Of a stretch of 64,000 nucleotides of DNA, positions 19,827-30,821 are shown piece by piece (position 1 is the first letter of the stretch; each line of letters opens with the position of its first letter). The notes under the pieces were generated by a model. It saw only the letters and a list, made by a program, of their open reading frames with translations. It ran no database searches and was not told the origin of the DNA. Source of the stretch: Streptantibioticus silvisoli (GTDB lineage: Bacteria > Actinomycetota > Actinomycetes > Streptomycetales > Streptomycetaceae). The stretch is taken from positions 1 through 64,000 of the forward strand of contig NZ_JAAGKO020000002.1 in assembly GCF_027947535.2 (NCBI RefSeq), written 5' to 3'. The position numbers and the translations under genes were made by a program.

Positions 19827-20870
19827 ATGACACAGACACCGACCCAGCACCAGAAGCAGGCACGCGCCCACTTCGTCGTTCCGGCCAAGCACCCCATGGT
19901 CACCGTTCTGGGATCGGGTGACTCCCTGCTGCGCGTGATCGAGTCGTCCTTCCCCGAGGTCGACATCCACGTGCGCGGCAACGAGGTCAGCGCCACCGGC
20001 GACGCCGCCGAAGTGGCCCTGGTCCAGCGGCTGTTCGACGAGATGATGATCGTGCTGCGCGCCGGTCAGCCGATGACCGAGGACGCGGTGGAACGCTCCG
20101 TCGCGATGCTCCGCAAGAGCGGCACCCCCGGCGCCGACCCCGAGACCCCGGCCCAGGTGCTGACGCAGAACATCCTGTCCAGCCGCGGCCGCACCATCCG
20201 GCCCAAGACGCTCAACCAGAAGCGCTACGTCGACGCCATCGACACCCACACCATCGTCTTCGGCATCGGCCCGGCCGGCACCGGCAAGACCTACCTGGCG
20301 ATGGCCAAGGCCGTGCAGGCCCTTCAGTCCAAGCAGGTCAACCGGATCATCCTCACCCGCCCCGCGGTCGAGGCCGGCGAACGCCTCGGCTTCCTGCCCG
20401 GCACCCTGTACGAGAAGATCGACCCCTACCTGCGCCCGCTCTACGACGCGCTGCACGACATGGTCGACCCCGACTCCATCCCGCGCCTGATGGCGGCCGG
20501 CACCATCGAGGTCGCCCCGCTCGCCTACATGCGCGGCCGCACGCTCAACGACGCGTTCATCATCCTCGACGAGGCGCAGAACACCTCCGCCGAGCAGATG
20601 AAGATGTTCCTCACCCGGCTCGGCTTCGACTCCAAGATCGTGGTCACCGGCGACGTCACCCAGATCGACCTGCCCGGCGGCGGCACCAAGAGCGGCCTGC
20701 GCCAGGTCCAGGAGATCCTCGACGGCGTCGACGACGTGCACTTCGCCCGCCTGAACAGCACCGACGTGGTCCGCCACAAGCTCGTCGGCCGGATCGTGGA
20801 CGCCTACGAGGCGTTCGACAGCCGCACCGGGCAGCCCCCGGCCGCCGGCTCCCGCAGCGACAGAAAGTAA
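19827..20870 (+). CDS. PhoH-like ATPase
   Basis: A 347-aa PhoH/YbeZ-type protein. Walker A GPAGTGKT is at residues 148-155 and Walker B/DEAQ-like motif is [27 protein letters not shown] and [11 protein letters not shown] are the family's helicase-like motifs. An N-terminal KH-like RNA-binding region precedes them. In bacteria YbeZ works with the endoribonuclease YbeY in rRNA maturation and ribosome quality control; here ybeY follows 13 bases later, supporting the same partnership. The ATG at 19827 starts [19 protein letters not shown]. Confidence 0.93.
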   Translation: MTQTPTQHQKQARAHFVVPAKHPMVTVLGSGDSLLRVIESSFPEVDIHVRGNEVSATGDAAEVALVQRLFDEMMIVLRAGQPMTEDAVERSVAMLRKSGTPGADPETPAQVLTQNILSSRGRTIRPKTLNQKRYVDAIDTHTIVFGIGPAGTGKTYLAMAKAVQALQSKQVNRIILTRPAVEAGERLGFLPGTLYEKIDPYLRPLYDALHDMVDPDSIPRLMAAGTIEVAPLAYMRGRTLNDAFIILDEAQNTSAEQMKMFLTRLGFDSKIVVTGDVTQIDLPGGGTKSGLRQVQEILDGVDDVHFARLNSTDVVRHKLVGRIVDAYEAFDSRTGQPPAAGSRSDRK

Positions 20871-20883
20871 CAGACACCGCACC

Positions 20884-21381
20884 ATGTCGATCGACGTCAA
20901 CAACGAGTCCGGGTGGGAGTTCGACGAGCAGTCGGTGCTCGACGCCGCCCGCCACGCTCTTCAGTCCCTGCGCATCCACCCGCTGTCCGAACTGTCCGTC
21001 ATCGCGGTGGACGCCGCGGCCATGGAGCAGCTGCACCTGCAGTGGATGGACCTGGCCGGCCCCACCGACGTGATGTCCTTCCCGATGGACGAACTGCGCC
21101 CGCCCGGCAAGGACGACGACGAGCCGCCGCAGGGCCTGCTCGGCGACATCGTGCTGTGCCCGGAGGTCGCCAAGCGCCAGGGCGAGGCCGCCGAGAGCCG
21201 GCACACCATGGACGAGGAGCTGCAACTGCTCACCGTGCACGGGGTGTTGCACCTGCTGGGCTACGACCACGAGGAACCGGCGGAACGCACCGAGATGTTC
21301 GGCCTGCAGAAGACCATCCTGGACGAATGGCGTGCCGCGCGCGGCGCCACCGGGCCCTCACCGGCCCCGACCACCCACTGA
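20884..21381 (+). CDS. ybeY: Endoribonuclease YbeY (rRNA maturation)
   Basis: YbeY is a single-strand endoribonuclease needed for 16S rRNA 3' processing. The zinc motif [11 protein letters not shown] supplies His119, His123 and His129, and [10 protein letters not shown] and [11 protein letters not shown] are conserved. The 165-aa protein follows phoH closely and is separated from the CorC gene by four bases, so phoH-ybeY-corC is one transcription unit ending near era. Confidence 0.95.
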   Translation: MSIDVNNESGWEFDEQSVLDAARHALQSLRIHPLSELSVIAVDAAAMEQLHLQWMDLAGPTDVMSFPMDELRPPGKDDDEPPQGLLGDIVLCPEVAKRQGEAAESRHTMDEELQLLTVHGVLHLLGYDHEEPAERTEMFGLQKTILDEWRAARGATGPSPAPTTH

Positions 21382-21385
21382 CGCC

Positions 21386-22690
21386 GTGATCGTCGCCAGT
21401 GTCCTGCTGATCGTCGTCGCCTGGCTCGCCGCGTGCGCCGAGGCCGGCCTCGCCCGGGTCACCCCGTTCCGGGCCGAGGAGGCGGTGCGCGGCGGCCGGC
21501 GCGGCAGCGCCAAACTGCTGGCCATCGCCTCCGACCCGGTCCGCTACCTCAACGTCGCCCTGCTGGTCCGGGTCGCCTGCGAGACCTCCGCCGCGGTCCT
21601 CATCACCGTCTACGCCGACCGGCACTTCGACCGCCTGTGGGAAGTCCTGCTGGTCGCCATCGGCGTGATGGTGCTGGTCAGCTACGTGGCCGTCGGCGTC
21701 TCCCCGCGCACCATCGGCCGCCAGCACCCGCTCAACACCGCGACCGCCGCCGCCTACGTCCTGCTGCCGCTGGCCCGCGTCATGGGCCCGGTGCCCAAGC
21801 TGCTGATCCTCATCGGCAACGCGCTCACCCCCGGAAAGGGCTTCCGCCAGGGCCCGTTCGCCTCCGAGGCCGAACTGCGCGCCCTGGTCGACCTCGCCGA
21901 GCAGGACAGCCTCATCGAGGACGACGAACGCCGCATGGTGCACTCGGTCTTCGAACTCGGCGACACCCTGGTGCGCGAGGTCATGGTGCCGCGCACCGAC
22001 CTGGTGATGATCGAACGCGGCAAGACCATCCGGCAGGCCCTCACCCTCGCGCTGCGCAGCGGCTTCTCCCGCATCCCGGTCACCGGGGAGAACGAGGACG
22101 ACATCGTCGGCATCGTCTACCTCAAGGACCTCGCCCGCCGGGTGCACATCAACCGCGAGACCGAGGCCGACCAGGTCTCCACGCTGATCCGGCCCGCCAG
22201 CTTCGTGCCCGACACCAAGAACGCCGGCGACCTGCTGCGCGAGATGCAGAGCGTGCGCAACCACGTCGCCATCGTCGTCGACGAGTACGGCGGCACCGCC
22301 GGCCTGGTGACCATCGAGGACATCCTGGAGGAGATCGTCGGCGAGATCACCGACGAGTACGACCGCGAACTCCCGCCGGTCGAAGACCTCGGCGACGGCC
22401 GGTTCCGCGTCACCAGCCGCCTCGACATCGGCGACCTCGGCGAGCTGTACGGGGTCGAACTCGACGACGAGGACGTCGAGACCGTCGGCGGGCTGCTCGC
22501 CAAGTCCCTCGGCCGGGTGCCCATCCCGGGCGCCAGCGCGGTCGTCGTCCTGCCCGCCGACGCCTCGGCGCCCTCCGTCCACGCCCCCGCCGCACTGCGC
22601 CTGACCGCGGAGTCCCCGGCCGGCCGCCGCAACCGCATCGGCACGGTCCTGGTCACCCCGGTCGAGGACGAGCAGGCGGCGGACTCCTGA
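21386..22690 (+). CDS. Hemolysin family membrane protein (CNNM/CorC type, CBS pair)
   Basis: A 434-aa inner-membrane protein: a DUF21/CNNM transmembrane domain with three to four helices (VIVASVLLIVVAWLAACAEAG, VLLVAIGVMVLVSYVAVG, AYVLLPLARVMG) over residues 1-145. A CBS-domain pair follows (VMVPRTDLVMIE, FSRIPVTGENEDDIVGIVYLKDL, VVDEYGGTAGLVTIEDILEEIVGEI) and then a CorC_HlyC C-terminal domain. Homologues are linked to Mg/Co efflux. The GTG at 21386 lies four bases after ybeY. Position beside ybeY and era recurs across bacteria. Confidence 0.92.
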   Translation: MIVASVLLIVVAWLAACAEAGLARVTPFRAEEAVRGGRRGSAKLLAIASDPVRYLNVALLVRVACETSAAVLITVYADRHFDRLWEVLLVAIGVMVLVSYVAVGVSPRTIGRQHPLNTATAAAYVLLPLARVMGPVPKLLILIGNALTPGKGFRQGPFASEAELRALVDLAEQDSLIEDDERRMVHSVFELGDTLVREVMVPRTDLVMIERGKTIRQALTLALRSGFSRIPVTGENEDDIVGIVYLKDLARRVHINRETEADQVSTLIRPASFVPDTKNAGDLLREMQSVRNHVAIVVDEYGGTAGLVTIEDILEEIVGEITDEYDRELPPVEDLGDGRFRVTSRLDIGDLGELYGVELDDEDVETVGGLLAKSLGRVPIPGASAVVVLPADASAPSVHAPAALRLTAESPAGRRNRIGTVLVTPVEDEQAADS

Positions 22691-22754
22691 GGGCGGGTTC
22701 CCGGGGGCAGCAGACCGGCGGATTCCTGAAGATCCTCCGGCTATGCTCGCTCGT

Positions 22755-23099
22755 ATGAGCGACTCCCTGGGCCCCGAGGACCGCAAGATCATCACACTGG
22801 CGCGTTCCGCCCGCGCCCGCAACGGCGTACCGGAGGGCGCGTCGGTCCGCGACGAGACCGGCCGCACCTACGTGGCGGTCACCGTGGACCTGCCGTCGCT
22901 GCCGCTGAGCGCGCTGCGCACCGCGGTCGCGATGGCCGCCGCCGGCGGTGCCACCTCGCTGGAGGCCGCCGCCGTGGTCAGCGAGGCCACCGAGGTCACC
23001 GCCGAGGACGCCGCCGCCGTGCGGGACCTCGGAGGCCCGGGCACCCCGATCCTGCTGGCCGGCCCGGACGGCACGCTGGCCGCCACCACGACCACCTGA
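22755..23099 (+). CDS. Cytidine-deaminase-like protein lacking zinc ligands
   Basis: A 114-aa protein that sits where Streptomyces genomes carry a gene called cytidine deaminase, between corC and era. It has a CDA-like outline: helix (EDRKIITLARSARARNG) then GASVRDETGRTYVAVTVDLPS and LSALRTAVAMAAAGGATSLEAAAVVSE. However, it contains no Cys and no His at all. The HAE and PCxxC motifs that bind catalytic zinc are missing, so it cannot be a working deaminase. The ATG at 22755 is preferred to the one at 22743. The role is unknown; a structural or RNA-related role beside era/ybeY is inference. Confidence 0.8.
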   Translation: MSDSLGPEDRKIITLARSARARNGVPEGASVRDETGRTYVAVTVDLPSLPLSALRTAVAMAAAGGATSLEAAAVVSEATEVTAEDAAAVRDLGGPGTPILLAGPDGTLAATTTT

Positions 23100-23157
23100 G
23101 CGCGGCCGGGGCGGCCGGCGGTCGGGACAGCGCCGCGGATCGGGGACAATGGGCGCC

Positions 23158-24099
23158 ATGAGCGCTCGCACCCCCATCGAAGAGACCTCGCACCGCGCCG
23201 GATTCGCCTGCTTCGTCGGCCGTCCCAACGCGGGCAAGTCCACCCTCACGAACGCTCTGGTCGGTCAGAAGGTGGCGATCACCTCCAACCGCCCGCAGAC
23301 CACCCGGCACAGCGTGCGCGGCATCGTGCACCGCCCGGACGCCCAGCTCGTGCTGGTCGACACCCCCGGGCTGCACAAGCCCCGCACCCTGCTCGGCGAA
23401 CGTCTCAACGACGTGGTGCGCACCACCTGGGCCGAGGTCGACGTCATCGGCTTCTGCCTGCCGGCCGACCAGAAGCTCGGCCCCGGCGACCGCTTCATCG
23501 TCAAGGAACTCGCCGGCATCAAGAAGACCCCCAAGGTCGCCGTCGTCACCAAGACCGACCTGGTCGACAACGAGCGCCTCGCCGACCAGCTCATCGCCGT
23601 CGACCAGCTCGCCATCGAACTCGGCTTCGAGTGGGCCGAGATCGTCCCGGTCTCCGCCGTCGGCGACAGCCAGGTCGGCCTGCTCGCCGACCTGCTGGTG
23701 CCGCTGATGCCGACCGGGCCCGCGCTCTACCCGGAGGGCGACCTCACCGACGAGCCCGAGCAGATCATGGTCGCCGAACTCATCCGCGAGGCCGCGCTCG
23801 AAGGCGTCCGCGACGAGCTGCCGCACTCCATCGCGGTCGTCGTCGAGGAGATGATCCCCCGCGAGGACCGCCCGCAGAACAAGCCGCTGCTCGACGTGCA
23901 CGCCAACATCTACATCGAGCGCCCCAGCCAGAAGGGCATCGTCATCGGCCCCAAGGGCGCCCGGCTGAAGGAGGTCGGCACCAAGTCCCGCCAGCACATC
24001 GAGGCACTCCTGGGCACCCCGGTCTTCCTCGACCTGCACGTCAAGGTGGCCAAGGACTGGCAGCGCGACCCCAAGCAGCTGCGCAAACTCGGCTTCTGA
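23158..24099 (+). CDS. era: GTPase Era (30S ribosome assembly)
   Basis: Era is an essential GTPase that binds the 3' end of 16S rRNA during 30S maturation. The 313-aa protein has G1 GRPNAGKST at 21-29, G2 around NRPQTTRHSVRG, G3 DTPGLHKP, G4 TKTDLV. A C-terminal KH domain has the typical GIVIGPKGARLKEVGTKSRQHIEALLG. The ATG at 23158 is chosen; an in-frame ATG three codons upstream is possible. It closes the phoH-ybeY-corC gene group. Confidence 0.97.
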   Translation: MSARTPIEETSHRAGFACFVGRPNAGKSTLTNALVGQKVAITSNRPQTTRHSVRGIVHRPDAQLVLVDTPGLHKPRTLLGERLNDVVRTTWAEVDVIGFCLPADQKLGPGDRFIVKELAGIKKTPKVAVVTKTDLVDNERLADQLIAVDQLAIELGFEWAEIVPVSAVGDSQVGLLADLLVPLMPTGPALYPEGDLTDEPEQIMVAELIREAALEGVRDELPHSIAVVVEEMIPREDRPQNKPLLDVHANIYIERPSQKGIVIGPKGARLKEVGTKSRQHIEALLGTPVFLDLHVKVAKDWQRDPKQLRKLGF

Positions 24100-24570
24100 G
24101 CGAGCTGCCGCCGGCGCCGCCGGCGGTCGCGCCCGCACCTCCGTCCCCGCCCCGCACCGCTGACCCGGTGCTGCCGGCGCCGCCGGCGGTCGCGCCCCGG
24201 GGTGCCGGGTTCGGGCGCCGGTCATGTGCGGGCTGCCGACCTGATCCCGGCCCGCACCGGTGCCGGTGCCACCGGCGGTCAGAGGCGCACCTCCGCTCCC
24301 CGGCCCGCTCCCGCCCCGCTGACGCCGGTCGGACGCTGACCTCCGCCCCGCTCCCACCGCTGACGCCGGTCAGCCGCCCACCCCCCGTCCCCGCCCGCCC
24401 CGCTGACGCCGATACCGCCGGCGGTCGGGCCCGCTGGCGTCGGTCGGACGTGCGCCTCCTCCGTCCCCGCCCGCACCGCTGACCCGGTGCCGCCGGCGGT
24501 CGGGCCCGCTGGCGTCGGTCGGGCGCGCACCTCCCCGGACCCCGCCCGCGCCGCGCCCCCGCCCCCGCCG
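24100..24570. repeat. 471-bp convergent gap with long degenerate repeats
   Basis: No gene is supported between era and the emfourin gene. Segments such as CCGCCGGCGGTCGGGCCCG recur: a 33-base block is identical at 24415-24447 and 24490-24522, a 75-bp offset. Shorter CCGCTGACGCCGGTC and CGCCGGCGGTCG copies fill the rest. Frames on the minus strand read through repeated (RPTPAGPTAGG)-type peptides, which is a product of the repeat, not a gene. Confidence 0.75.
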
Positions 24571-24858
24571 TCAGGTGCCCCGCTCCAGCACCAGCCGGAT
24601 CAGTTCGCGCTGGGCCGCGGTCAGCCGGGGGTCGGCGCAGCGGGCGGTGCGGCCGTCCGCGGTGATCTCGTACCGGTAGCCGTCCGGCACGCCCCCGGCG
24701 CGGGCGCCGGCGCCGCCGCCGCGGGCGTCCGTACCGGGGGTGAGGGCCGCACGGGCCAGGGAGTGCAGGCGGTCCGCGTCGGGGTGGCCTTCGGTGTCGA
24801 GGGCGGCGCTGACGGTGCGGCCGGTCAGGCCGCCGGTCCTGGTGACGGTTATCCGCAT
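24571..24858 (-). CDS. Emfourin-type protealysin inhibitor
   Basis: A 95-aa protein beginning MRITVTRTGGLTGRTVSAALDT and ending LTAAQRELIRLVLERG, matching emfourin, the small protein inhibitor of protealysin-like M4 proteases. It is encoded immediately after the protease. The ATG at 24858 has GGAGGTGATC directly upstream; an in-frame GTG at 24864 overlaps the protease stop codon as GTGA. Known emfourins occur in the same operon as their protease, and this arrangement is repeated here. A Gly/Ala-rich loop (ARGGGAGARAGGVPDG) is an insertion relative to the compact family. Confidence 0.82.
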   Translation of the reverse strand: MRITVTRTGGLTGRTVSAALDTEGHPDADRLHSLARAALTPGTDARGGGAGARAGGVPDGYRYEITADGRTARCADPRLTAAQRELIRLVLERGT

Positions 24859-24860
24859 GA

Positions 24861-26006
24861 TCACCTCCGCTCCGGCTGGCGGGCCGCCTCGGCGGCCTGG
24901 CGGGGCAGCGTGCTGTCCGAGCGGCTGGTGGGGACGCCGACACCGGCCCAGGCGGCCGTCACCGCGCGGTGCTCCTCCCCGTCACCGTAGCGCCCGAGCG
25001 CGGTGGCGGCGGTGGCGGCGGCGAAGCCGATGAAGTCGACGTCGGGGCGCAGTTGTCCGCCGGTGAGGGTGTCGTACCAGATCTGCCCGGCGCGTTCCCA
25101 CGCGTGGCCGCCGAGCGCGGTGGCCACCAGGTAGAAGGCGTGGTTGGGGATGCCGGAGTTGATGTGGACGCCGCCGTCGTCCGCGGTGGTGGCGTCGTAG
25201 TGGATCATGGTGCCCGGCTGCGGGTCCTTGCCCAGGACCGGGTCGTCGTAGGCGGTGCCGGGGGCCTTCATGGAGCGCAGCGCGACGCCGTTGACGTGCG
25301 GGGCCAGCAGGCCGGCGCCGATCAGCCAGTCCGCCTCGTCCGCGCTCTGCCCCAGGGAGTGCTGTTTGACCAGCGAGCCGAAGACGTCGGAGATCGACTC
25401 GTTGAGCGCGCCGGACTGCCCGTGGTACGTCAGGTTGGCGCTGTACTGCGTGACGCCGTGGGTCAGTTCGTGGCCGATGACGTCGACCGCGACGGTGAAG
25501 TCGTTGAAGACCCGGCCGTCGCCGTCGCCGAAGACCATCTGGGTGCCGTCCCAGAAGGCGTTGTCGTACTGCTCGCCGTAGTGCACCGTGCCGATGAGCG
25601 GCAGGCCGGCGCCGTCGACGGAGTGCCGGTGGTAGACGTCGAGGTAGAGGTCGAAGGTGGCGCCGAGGCCGTCGTAGGCGCGGTTGACGGGGGCGTCCTT
25701 GACCGGCTTGCCGCCCTCGGAGCGGACCTTGCGGCCGGGGAGTCGTTCACTGTGCCGGGCGTCGTGGATGGTGCGCTCGGCGGTGTCGGCGGGCGCGGCG
25801 CCGGCGGCCGGGGGTGCGGCGGTGCGGGCGGTGGTGTGCCGGCGGACCCGGTGCGCGGCGTCCAGCTCCAGGGAGCGCCGGGCGGGCAGGTGGATGTCCG
25901 GGTCGGGGTGCGCGGCGAGCCGTTCGAGCATGTGCGGCGGCACGACCGCACAGGGGACGGGCGTTCGTGGCCCGTGCGGTGCGACGCTTTCCGTGAGGCG
26001 TTCCAT
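24861..26006 (-). CDS. Protealysin-type M4 metalloprotease
   Basis: A 381-aa thermolysin-family zinc protease. HELTH is at residues 179-183 with the third zinc ligand Glu203 in NESISD, the exact thermolysin spacing. The N-terminal propeptide is the short protealysin type (PCAVVPPHMLERLA, with PPHML at 23-27) rather than the long FTP/PepSY type. There is no signal peptide, so the enzyme may act inside the cell or leave by an unknown route. Start: the ATG at 26006 has GGGAG seven bases upstream; an ORF from 26147 would add 47 unlikely residues. Its last bases overlap the inhibitor gene. Confidence 0.92.
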   Translation of the reverse strand: MERLTESVAPHGPRTPVPCAVVPPHMLERLAAHPDPDIHLPARRSLELDAAHRVRRHTTARTAAPPAAGAAPADTAERTIHDARHSERLPGRKVRSEGGKPVKDAPVNRAYDGLGATFDLYLDVYHRHSVDGAGLPLIGTVHYGEQYDNAFWDGTQMVFGDGDGRVFNDFTVAVDVIGHELTHGVTQYSANLTYHGQSGALNESISDVFGSLVKQHSLGQSADEADWLIGAGLLAPHVNGVALRSMKAPGTAYDDPVLGKDPQPGTMIHYDATTADDGGVHINSGIPNHAFYLVATALGGHAWERAGQIWYDTLTGGQLRPDVDFIGFAAATAATALGRYGDGEEHRAVTAAWAGVGVPTSRSDSTLPRQAAEAARQPERR

Positions 26007-26193
26007 GGCGTGCTCCCAGTGCTGCTCCAGGCGGGGTTTCTCCTGTGGGTAAATGTGGCACTGCGTAGCGCTGTTGTAACTCATCGTGGTCGAAGTTGCC
26101 TGGAAAGAGTGGAAGATGGTGCTGTGGGGTTTGACGACGTCTTGCATGGTGAGAGGGATCGGGTGCCGGCTGGGCCTGGCGCCGCCGCTCGGT

Positions 26194-26199
26194 TAGGCT
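26194..26199 (+). promoter_or_regulatory. Candidate -10 box of leuA leader transcript
   Basis: TAGGCT fits TANNNT and ends nine bases before the ATG of the leader peptide, so the transcript would start just ahead of it. No clear -35 is visible. Confidence 0.35.
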
Positions 26200-26208
26200 T
26201 CCCGCATC

Positions 26209-26256
26209 ATGCGTTTCGGGCTGCTTCTCCTTAGCTGCCGCGGCGAGGGCCTGTAA
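26209..26256 (+). CDS. leuL: leuA leader peptide (four consecutive Leu codons)
   Basis: A 15-residue ORF, MRFGLLLLSCRGEGL, read from ATG at 26209 to TAA at 26254-26256. Four adjacent Leu codons (CTG CTT CTC CTT) near the start and one at the end are the signature of ribosome-mediated attenuation of leucine biosynthesis. Such Leu-rich leaders ahead of leuA are known in actinobacteria. It lies 90 bases before leuA. Downstream GC-rich segments could form alternative hairpins (GCGGCGAGG against CCTCCCCGC), but I could not fold them reliably. Confidence 0.85.
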   Translation: MRFGLLLLSCRGEGL

Positions 26257-28113
<1,857 letters not shown>

Positions 28114-28150
28114 CCCGGCCGGCCGCCGGGTGCGCCCGGGTATCGACCAC

Positions 28151-28192
28151 CCTGCCCCGGCCCGTTCCGTACGGGCCGGGGCAGGCCGTTTT
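28151..28192 (+). terminator. Rho-independent terminator of leuA
   Basis: A perfect 15-bp stem (CCTGCCCCGGCCCGT, 28151-28165, with ACGGGCCGGGGCAGG, 28171-28185), five-base loop, then CCGTTTT. It lies 37 bases after the leuA stop. Confidence 0.93.
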
Positions 28193-28346
28193 CCCGCGGT
28201 TTTCGGGCGGACCGCGCACACGCTACTGACGTCGCCGCGCACTGTGGTTAACATCACTCCAACACGGCGCCGTTGCCGGAGCGTTATGTCACTCTGCGCG
28301 CGCGTGCCGTGACTCGTTCCTGGACGCACCGCCGGGAGGACGCGAC

Positions 28347-29090
28347 GTGGACCTGCCAACGCTGGAGCTGCACTGCGGCGGACTGTTCATCATGGGTGTG
28401 CGCACCACCTGGCACACCGAGTCGGACGGCGAGTTCTACTGCGCCGCCTGCGGGGGAGACCGCAACTACCTGCGCCGCAGCGGCGTCCGGCGACTGACGG
28501 TCCTCAACGTCCCGCTGCTGCACCGCGGCACGGTCGCCGCCGTGGCCGAGTGCGGCACCTGCCACGAACGCTATGACCTGGACGCCCTCGAACTGCCGAC
28601 CTCGGGGCGGTTTTCGGCCATGCTGCGGGAGGCGGCGCACGCCGTCGCGCTCGCGGTGCTCAGCGCCGGCGGGGCCGCCGCCCGGCCGGTGCGGGAGGCG
28701 GCGCTGGAGACGGTGCGCGAGGCCGGTGGCGCGGACTGCGCCGACGACCGGCTGGCCGGACTGCTGGCCGCGCTCGACGCCGACGGGGACCGTCCGCCGG
28801 ACGCGGGGCCGGGCGGAGGCGAGGACGGCCCGGCCGGCCCGGACGACCTCGACGCCGTTTGCGAGGCCCGGCTGGCCATCGAGCTGCACGAGGCGCTGGA
28901 GCCGCTGACCTGCCACCTCGCCCCGCAGGGCCGCGAGCACATCCTGCTCCAGGGCGCCCGCATCGCCCTCGCAGACGGCCCCTACCTGCCGGCCGAACGC
29001 GAGGTGCTCGCCGCCGTCGGCCACTGCCTCGGGCTGCCCCGCGAGGACACCGCCCGCCTGCTGGAGGCCGCCACCGGCACCCCGTCGTGA
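28347..29090 (+). CDS. Zinc-ribbon plus TerB-like protein, unknown function
   Basis: A 247-aa protein. The N-terminal β-rich part holds four Cys in two CxxC pairs (CAAC at 32-35, CGTC at 69-72), a zinc ribbon. The rest is helical and resembles TerB/tellurite-resistance-type domains, with conserved-looking HEALEPLTCHL...GREHILLQGARIALADGPYLPAEREVLAAVGHCLGL. A Gly/Asp/Pro-rich linker lies around residues 150-170. The GTG at 28347 follows GGGAGGA (28334-28340). Homologues lie at this position in other Streptomyces. No function is assigned. Confidence 0.85.
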   Translation: MDLPTLELHCGGLFIMGVRTTWHTESDGEFYCAACGGDRNYLRRSGVRRLTVLNVPLLHRGTVAAVAECGTCHERYDLDALELPTSGRFSAMLREAAHAVALAVLSAGGAAARPVREAALETVREAGGADCADDRLAGLLAALDADGDRPPDAGPGGGEDGPAGPDDLDAVCEARLAIELHEALEPLTCHLAPQGREHILLQGARIALADGPYLPAEREVLAAVGHCLGLPREDTARLLEAATGTPS

Positions 29091-29185
29091 CCCGGCCCGC
29101 CCCGGCGGCCCACGGGCGGCCGGCGGGGCCGGCGCAGGGTGTCGGGGCGGGTGGGGCGTGCGCGGCGGTACGCGACAATGAACGC

Positions 29186-29932
29186 ATGACCCTGTTCCGC
29201 GACGACGGCGTGGTGCTGCGCACCCAGAAGCTCGGTGAGGCCGACCGCATCATCACCGTGCTCACCCGCCACTCCGGCCGGATCCGGGCGGTCGCGCGCG
29301 GGGTACGGCGCACCAAGTCGAAGTTCGGCGCGCGGCTGGAACCGTTCTCCCACGTGGACGTGCAGTTCTTCGCCCGCGGCAGCGAACTCGTCGGCCGCGG
29401 GCTGCCGTTGTGCGACCAGGTCGAGTCGATCGCGGCGTACGGCAGCGGCATCGTCGCCGACTACACCCGCTACACCGCCGGCACCGCGATGCTGGAGACG
29501 GCCGAACGCTTCACCGACCACGAGGGCGAGCCGGCGCTCCAGCAGTACCTGCTGCTGGTCGGCGGCCTGCGCACCCTCGCCTCCGGCGCTCACGAACCGC
29601 GCCTGGTGCTCGACGCCTTCCTGCTGCGCTCGCTGGCCGTCAACGGCTACGCGCCCAGCTTCGACGCCTGCGCCAAGTGCGGCATGCCCGGACCGAACCG
29701 GTTCTTTTCGGTCGCATCCGGAGGAGTGGTGTGCGCGGAATGCCGGGTGCCCGGCAGCGTCGTACCCTCAACGGAGTCACTGGAGCTGCTGGGGGCGCTG
29801 CTCACCGGCGACTGGCAGACCGCGGACGGCTGCCAGGACCGGCACGCCCGCGAGGGCAGCGGGATCGTCGCCGCGTACCTCCAGTGGCACCTGGAGCGGG
29901 GACTGCGCTCCTTGCGGTTCGTCGAGAAATAG
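29186..29932 (+). CDS. recO: DNA repair protein RecO
   Basis: RecO works with RecR and RecF to load RecA onto SSB-coated gaps and anneals single strands. The 248-aa protein has the N-terminal OB fold ([48 protein letters not shown]), a helical domain and a C-terminal four-Cys zinc finger (CAKCG...CAEC). The ATG at 29186 is chosen. It is followed 13 bases later by uppS, so the pair is co-transcribed. Confidence 0.95.
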   Translation: MTLFRDDGVVLRTQKLGEADRIITVLTRHSGRIRAVARGVRRTKSKFGARLEPFSHVDVQFFARGSELVGRGLPLCDQVESIAAYGSGIVADYTRYTAGTAMLETAERFTDHEGEPALQQYLLLVGGLRTLASGAHEPRLVLDAFLLRSLAVNGYAPSFDACAKCGMPGPNRFFSVASGGVVCAECRVPGSVVPSTESLELLGALLTGDWQTADGCQDRHAREGSGIVAAYLQWHLERGLRSLRFVEK

Positions 29933-29945
29933 GAGAATCACGCGC

Positions 29946-30785
29946 ATGGCACGTCGTGGGCTGCTCAGCCGCAACCGCCGCGAGTACCGGGTCCCCGACC
30001 CGCACCCCTCCGGTGCCCGGCCGCCCAAGATCCCCGCCGAGCTGGTGCCGGGCCACGTGGCCATCGTCATGGACGGCAACGGCCGCTGGGCCAAGGAACG
30101 CGGCCTGCCCCGCACCGAGGGCCACAAGGTCGGCGAGGGCGTCGTCATGGACGTGCTCAAGGGCTGCATCGAGATGGGCGTCAAGAACCTGTCGCTGTAC
30201 GCCTTCTCCACCGAGAACTGGAAGCGCTCGCCCGAAGAGGTCCGCTTCCTGATGAACTTCAACCGCGACGTCATCCGCCGCCGCCGCGACGAGATGGACG
30301 AGCTGGGCATCCGCATCCGCTGGACCGGCCGCATGCCCAAGCTGTGGAAGTCCGTGGTGGAGGAGCTCCAGATCGCGCAGGAGCAGACCGTCGACAACGA
30401 CGCGATGACCCTGTACTTCTGCGTCAACTACGGCGGCCGCGCCGAGATCGCCGACGCCGCCGCCGCGATGGCCGCCGACGTCAAGGCCGGCCGGCTCGAC
30501 CCGGCCAAGGTCAACGAGAAGACGCTCGCGAAGTACCTGTACTACCCGGACATGCCCGACGTCGACCTGTTCGTGCGGCCGTCCGGCGAGCAGCGCACGT
30601 CCAACTACCTCATCTGGCAGTCCGCCTACGCGGAGATGGTCTTCCAGGACGTTCTGTGGCCGGATTTCGACCGTCGCGACCTGTGGCGGGCCTGCCTGGA
30701 GTACGCCTCCCGTGATCGCCGCTTCGGCGGCGCGCTGCCCAACGAGATGCGGGCCCTGGACAAGAACGCCGACCCGAGCGACTGA
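29946..30785 (+). CDS. uppS: Isoprenyl transferase (undecaprenyl diphosphate synthase)
   Basis: A cis-prenyltransferase that extends farnesyl diphosphate with isopentenyl units to make the carrier lipid for cell-wall synthesis. The 279-aa protein has the catalytic Asp43 in MDGNGRWA. Other family motifs are [25 protein letters not shown] and the FPP/IPP-binding [20 protein letters not shown]. The ATG at 29946 has AGGAG at 29932-29936. It converges with zur. Confidence 0.95.
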   Translation: MARRGLLSRNRREYRVPDPHPSGARPPKIPAELVPGHVAIVMDGNGRWAKERGLPRTEGHKVGEGVVMDVLKGCIEMGVKNLSLYAFSTENWKRSPEEVRFLMNFNRDVIRRRRDEMDELGIRIRWTGRMPKLWKSVVEELQIAQEQTVDNDAMTLYFCVNYGGRAEIADAAAAMAADVKAGRLDPAKVNEKTLAKYLYYPDMPDVDLFVRPSGEQRTSNYLIWQSAYAEMVFQDVLWPDFDRRDLWRACLEYASRDRRFGGALPNEMRALDKNADPSD

Positions 30786-30797
30786 CCGCACCGGTCC

Positions 30798-30818
30798 CGC
30801 GCCGGTTCCGGCGGCGCG
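30798..30818. terminator. Hairpin between convergent uppS and zur
   Basis: CGCGCCG (30798-30804) pairs with CGGCGCG (30812-30818) around a seven-base loop, in the 36-bp gap between two convergent genes. A short bidirectional terminator is plausible. Confidence 0.4.
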
Positions 30819-30821
30819 GTC

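Noticed and set aside
24100-24570. Minus-strand ORFs of repeated Arg/Pro/Thr/Ala peptides
   Set aside because: They read through the repeat region; repeated peptides reflect DNA repeats and no start signal is present.
26007-26147. N-terminal extension of the M4 protease
   Set aside because: The extra 47 codons lack the usual codon bias and the ATG at 26006 has a good ribosome site and begins the known propeptide.
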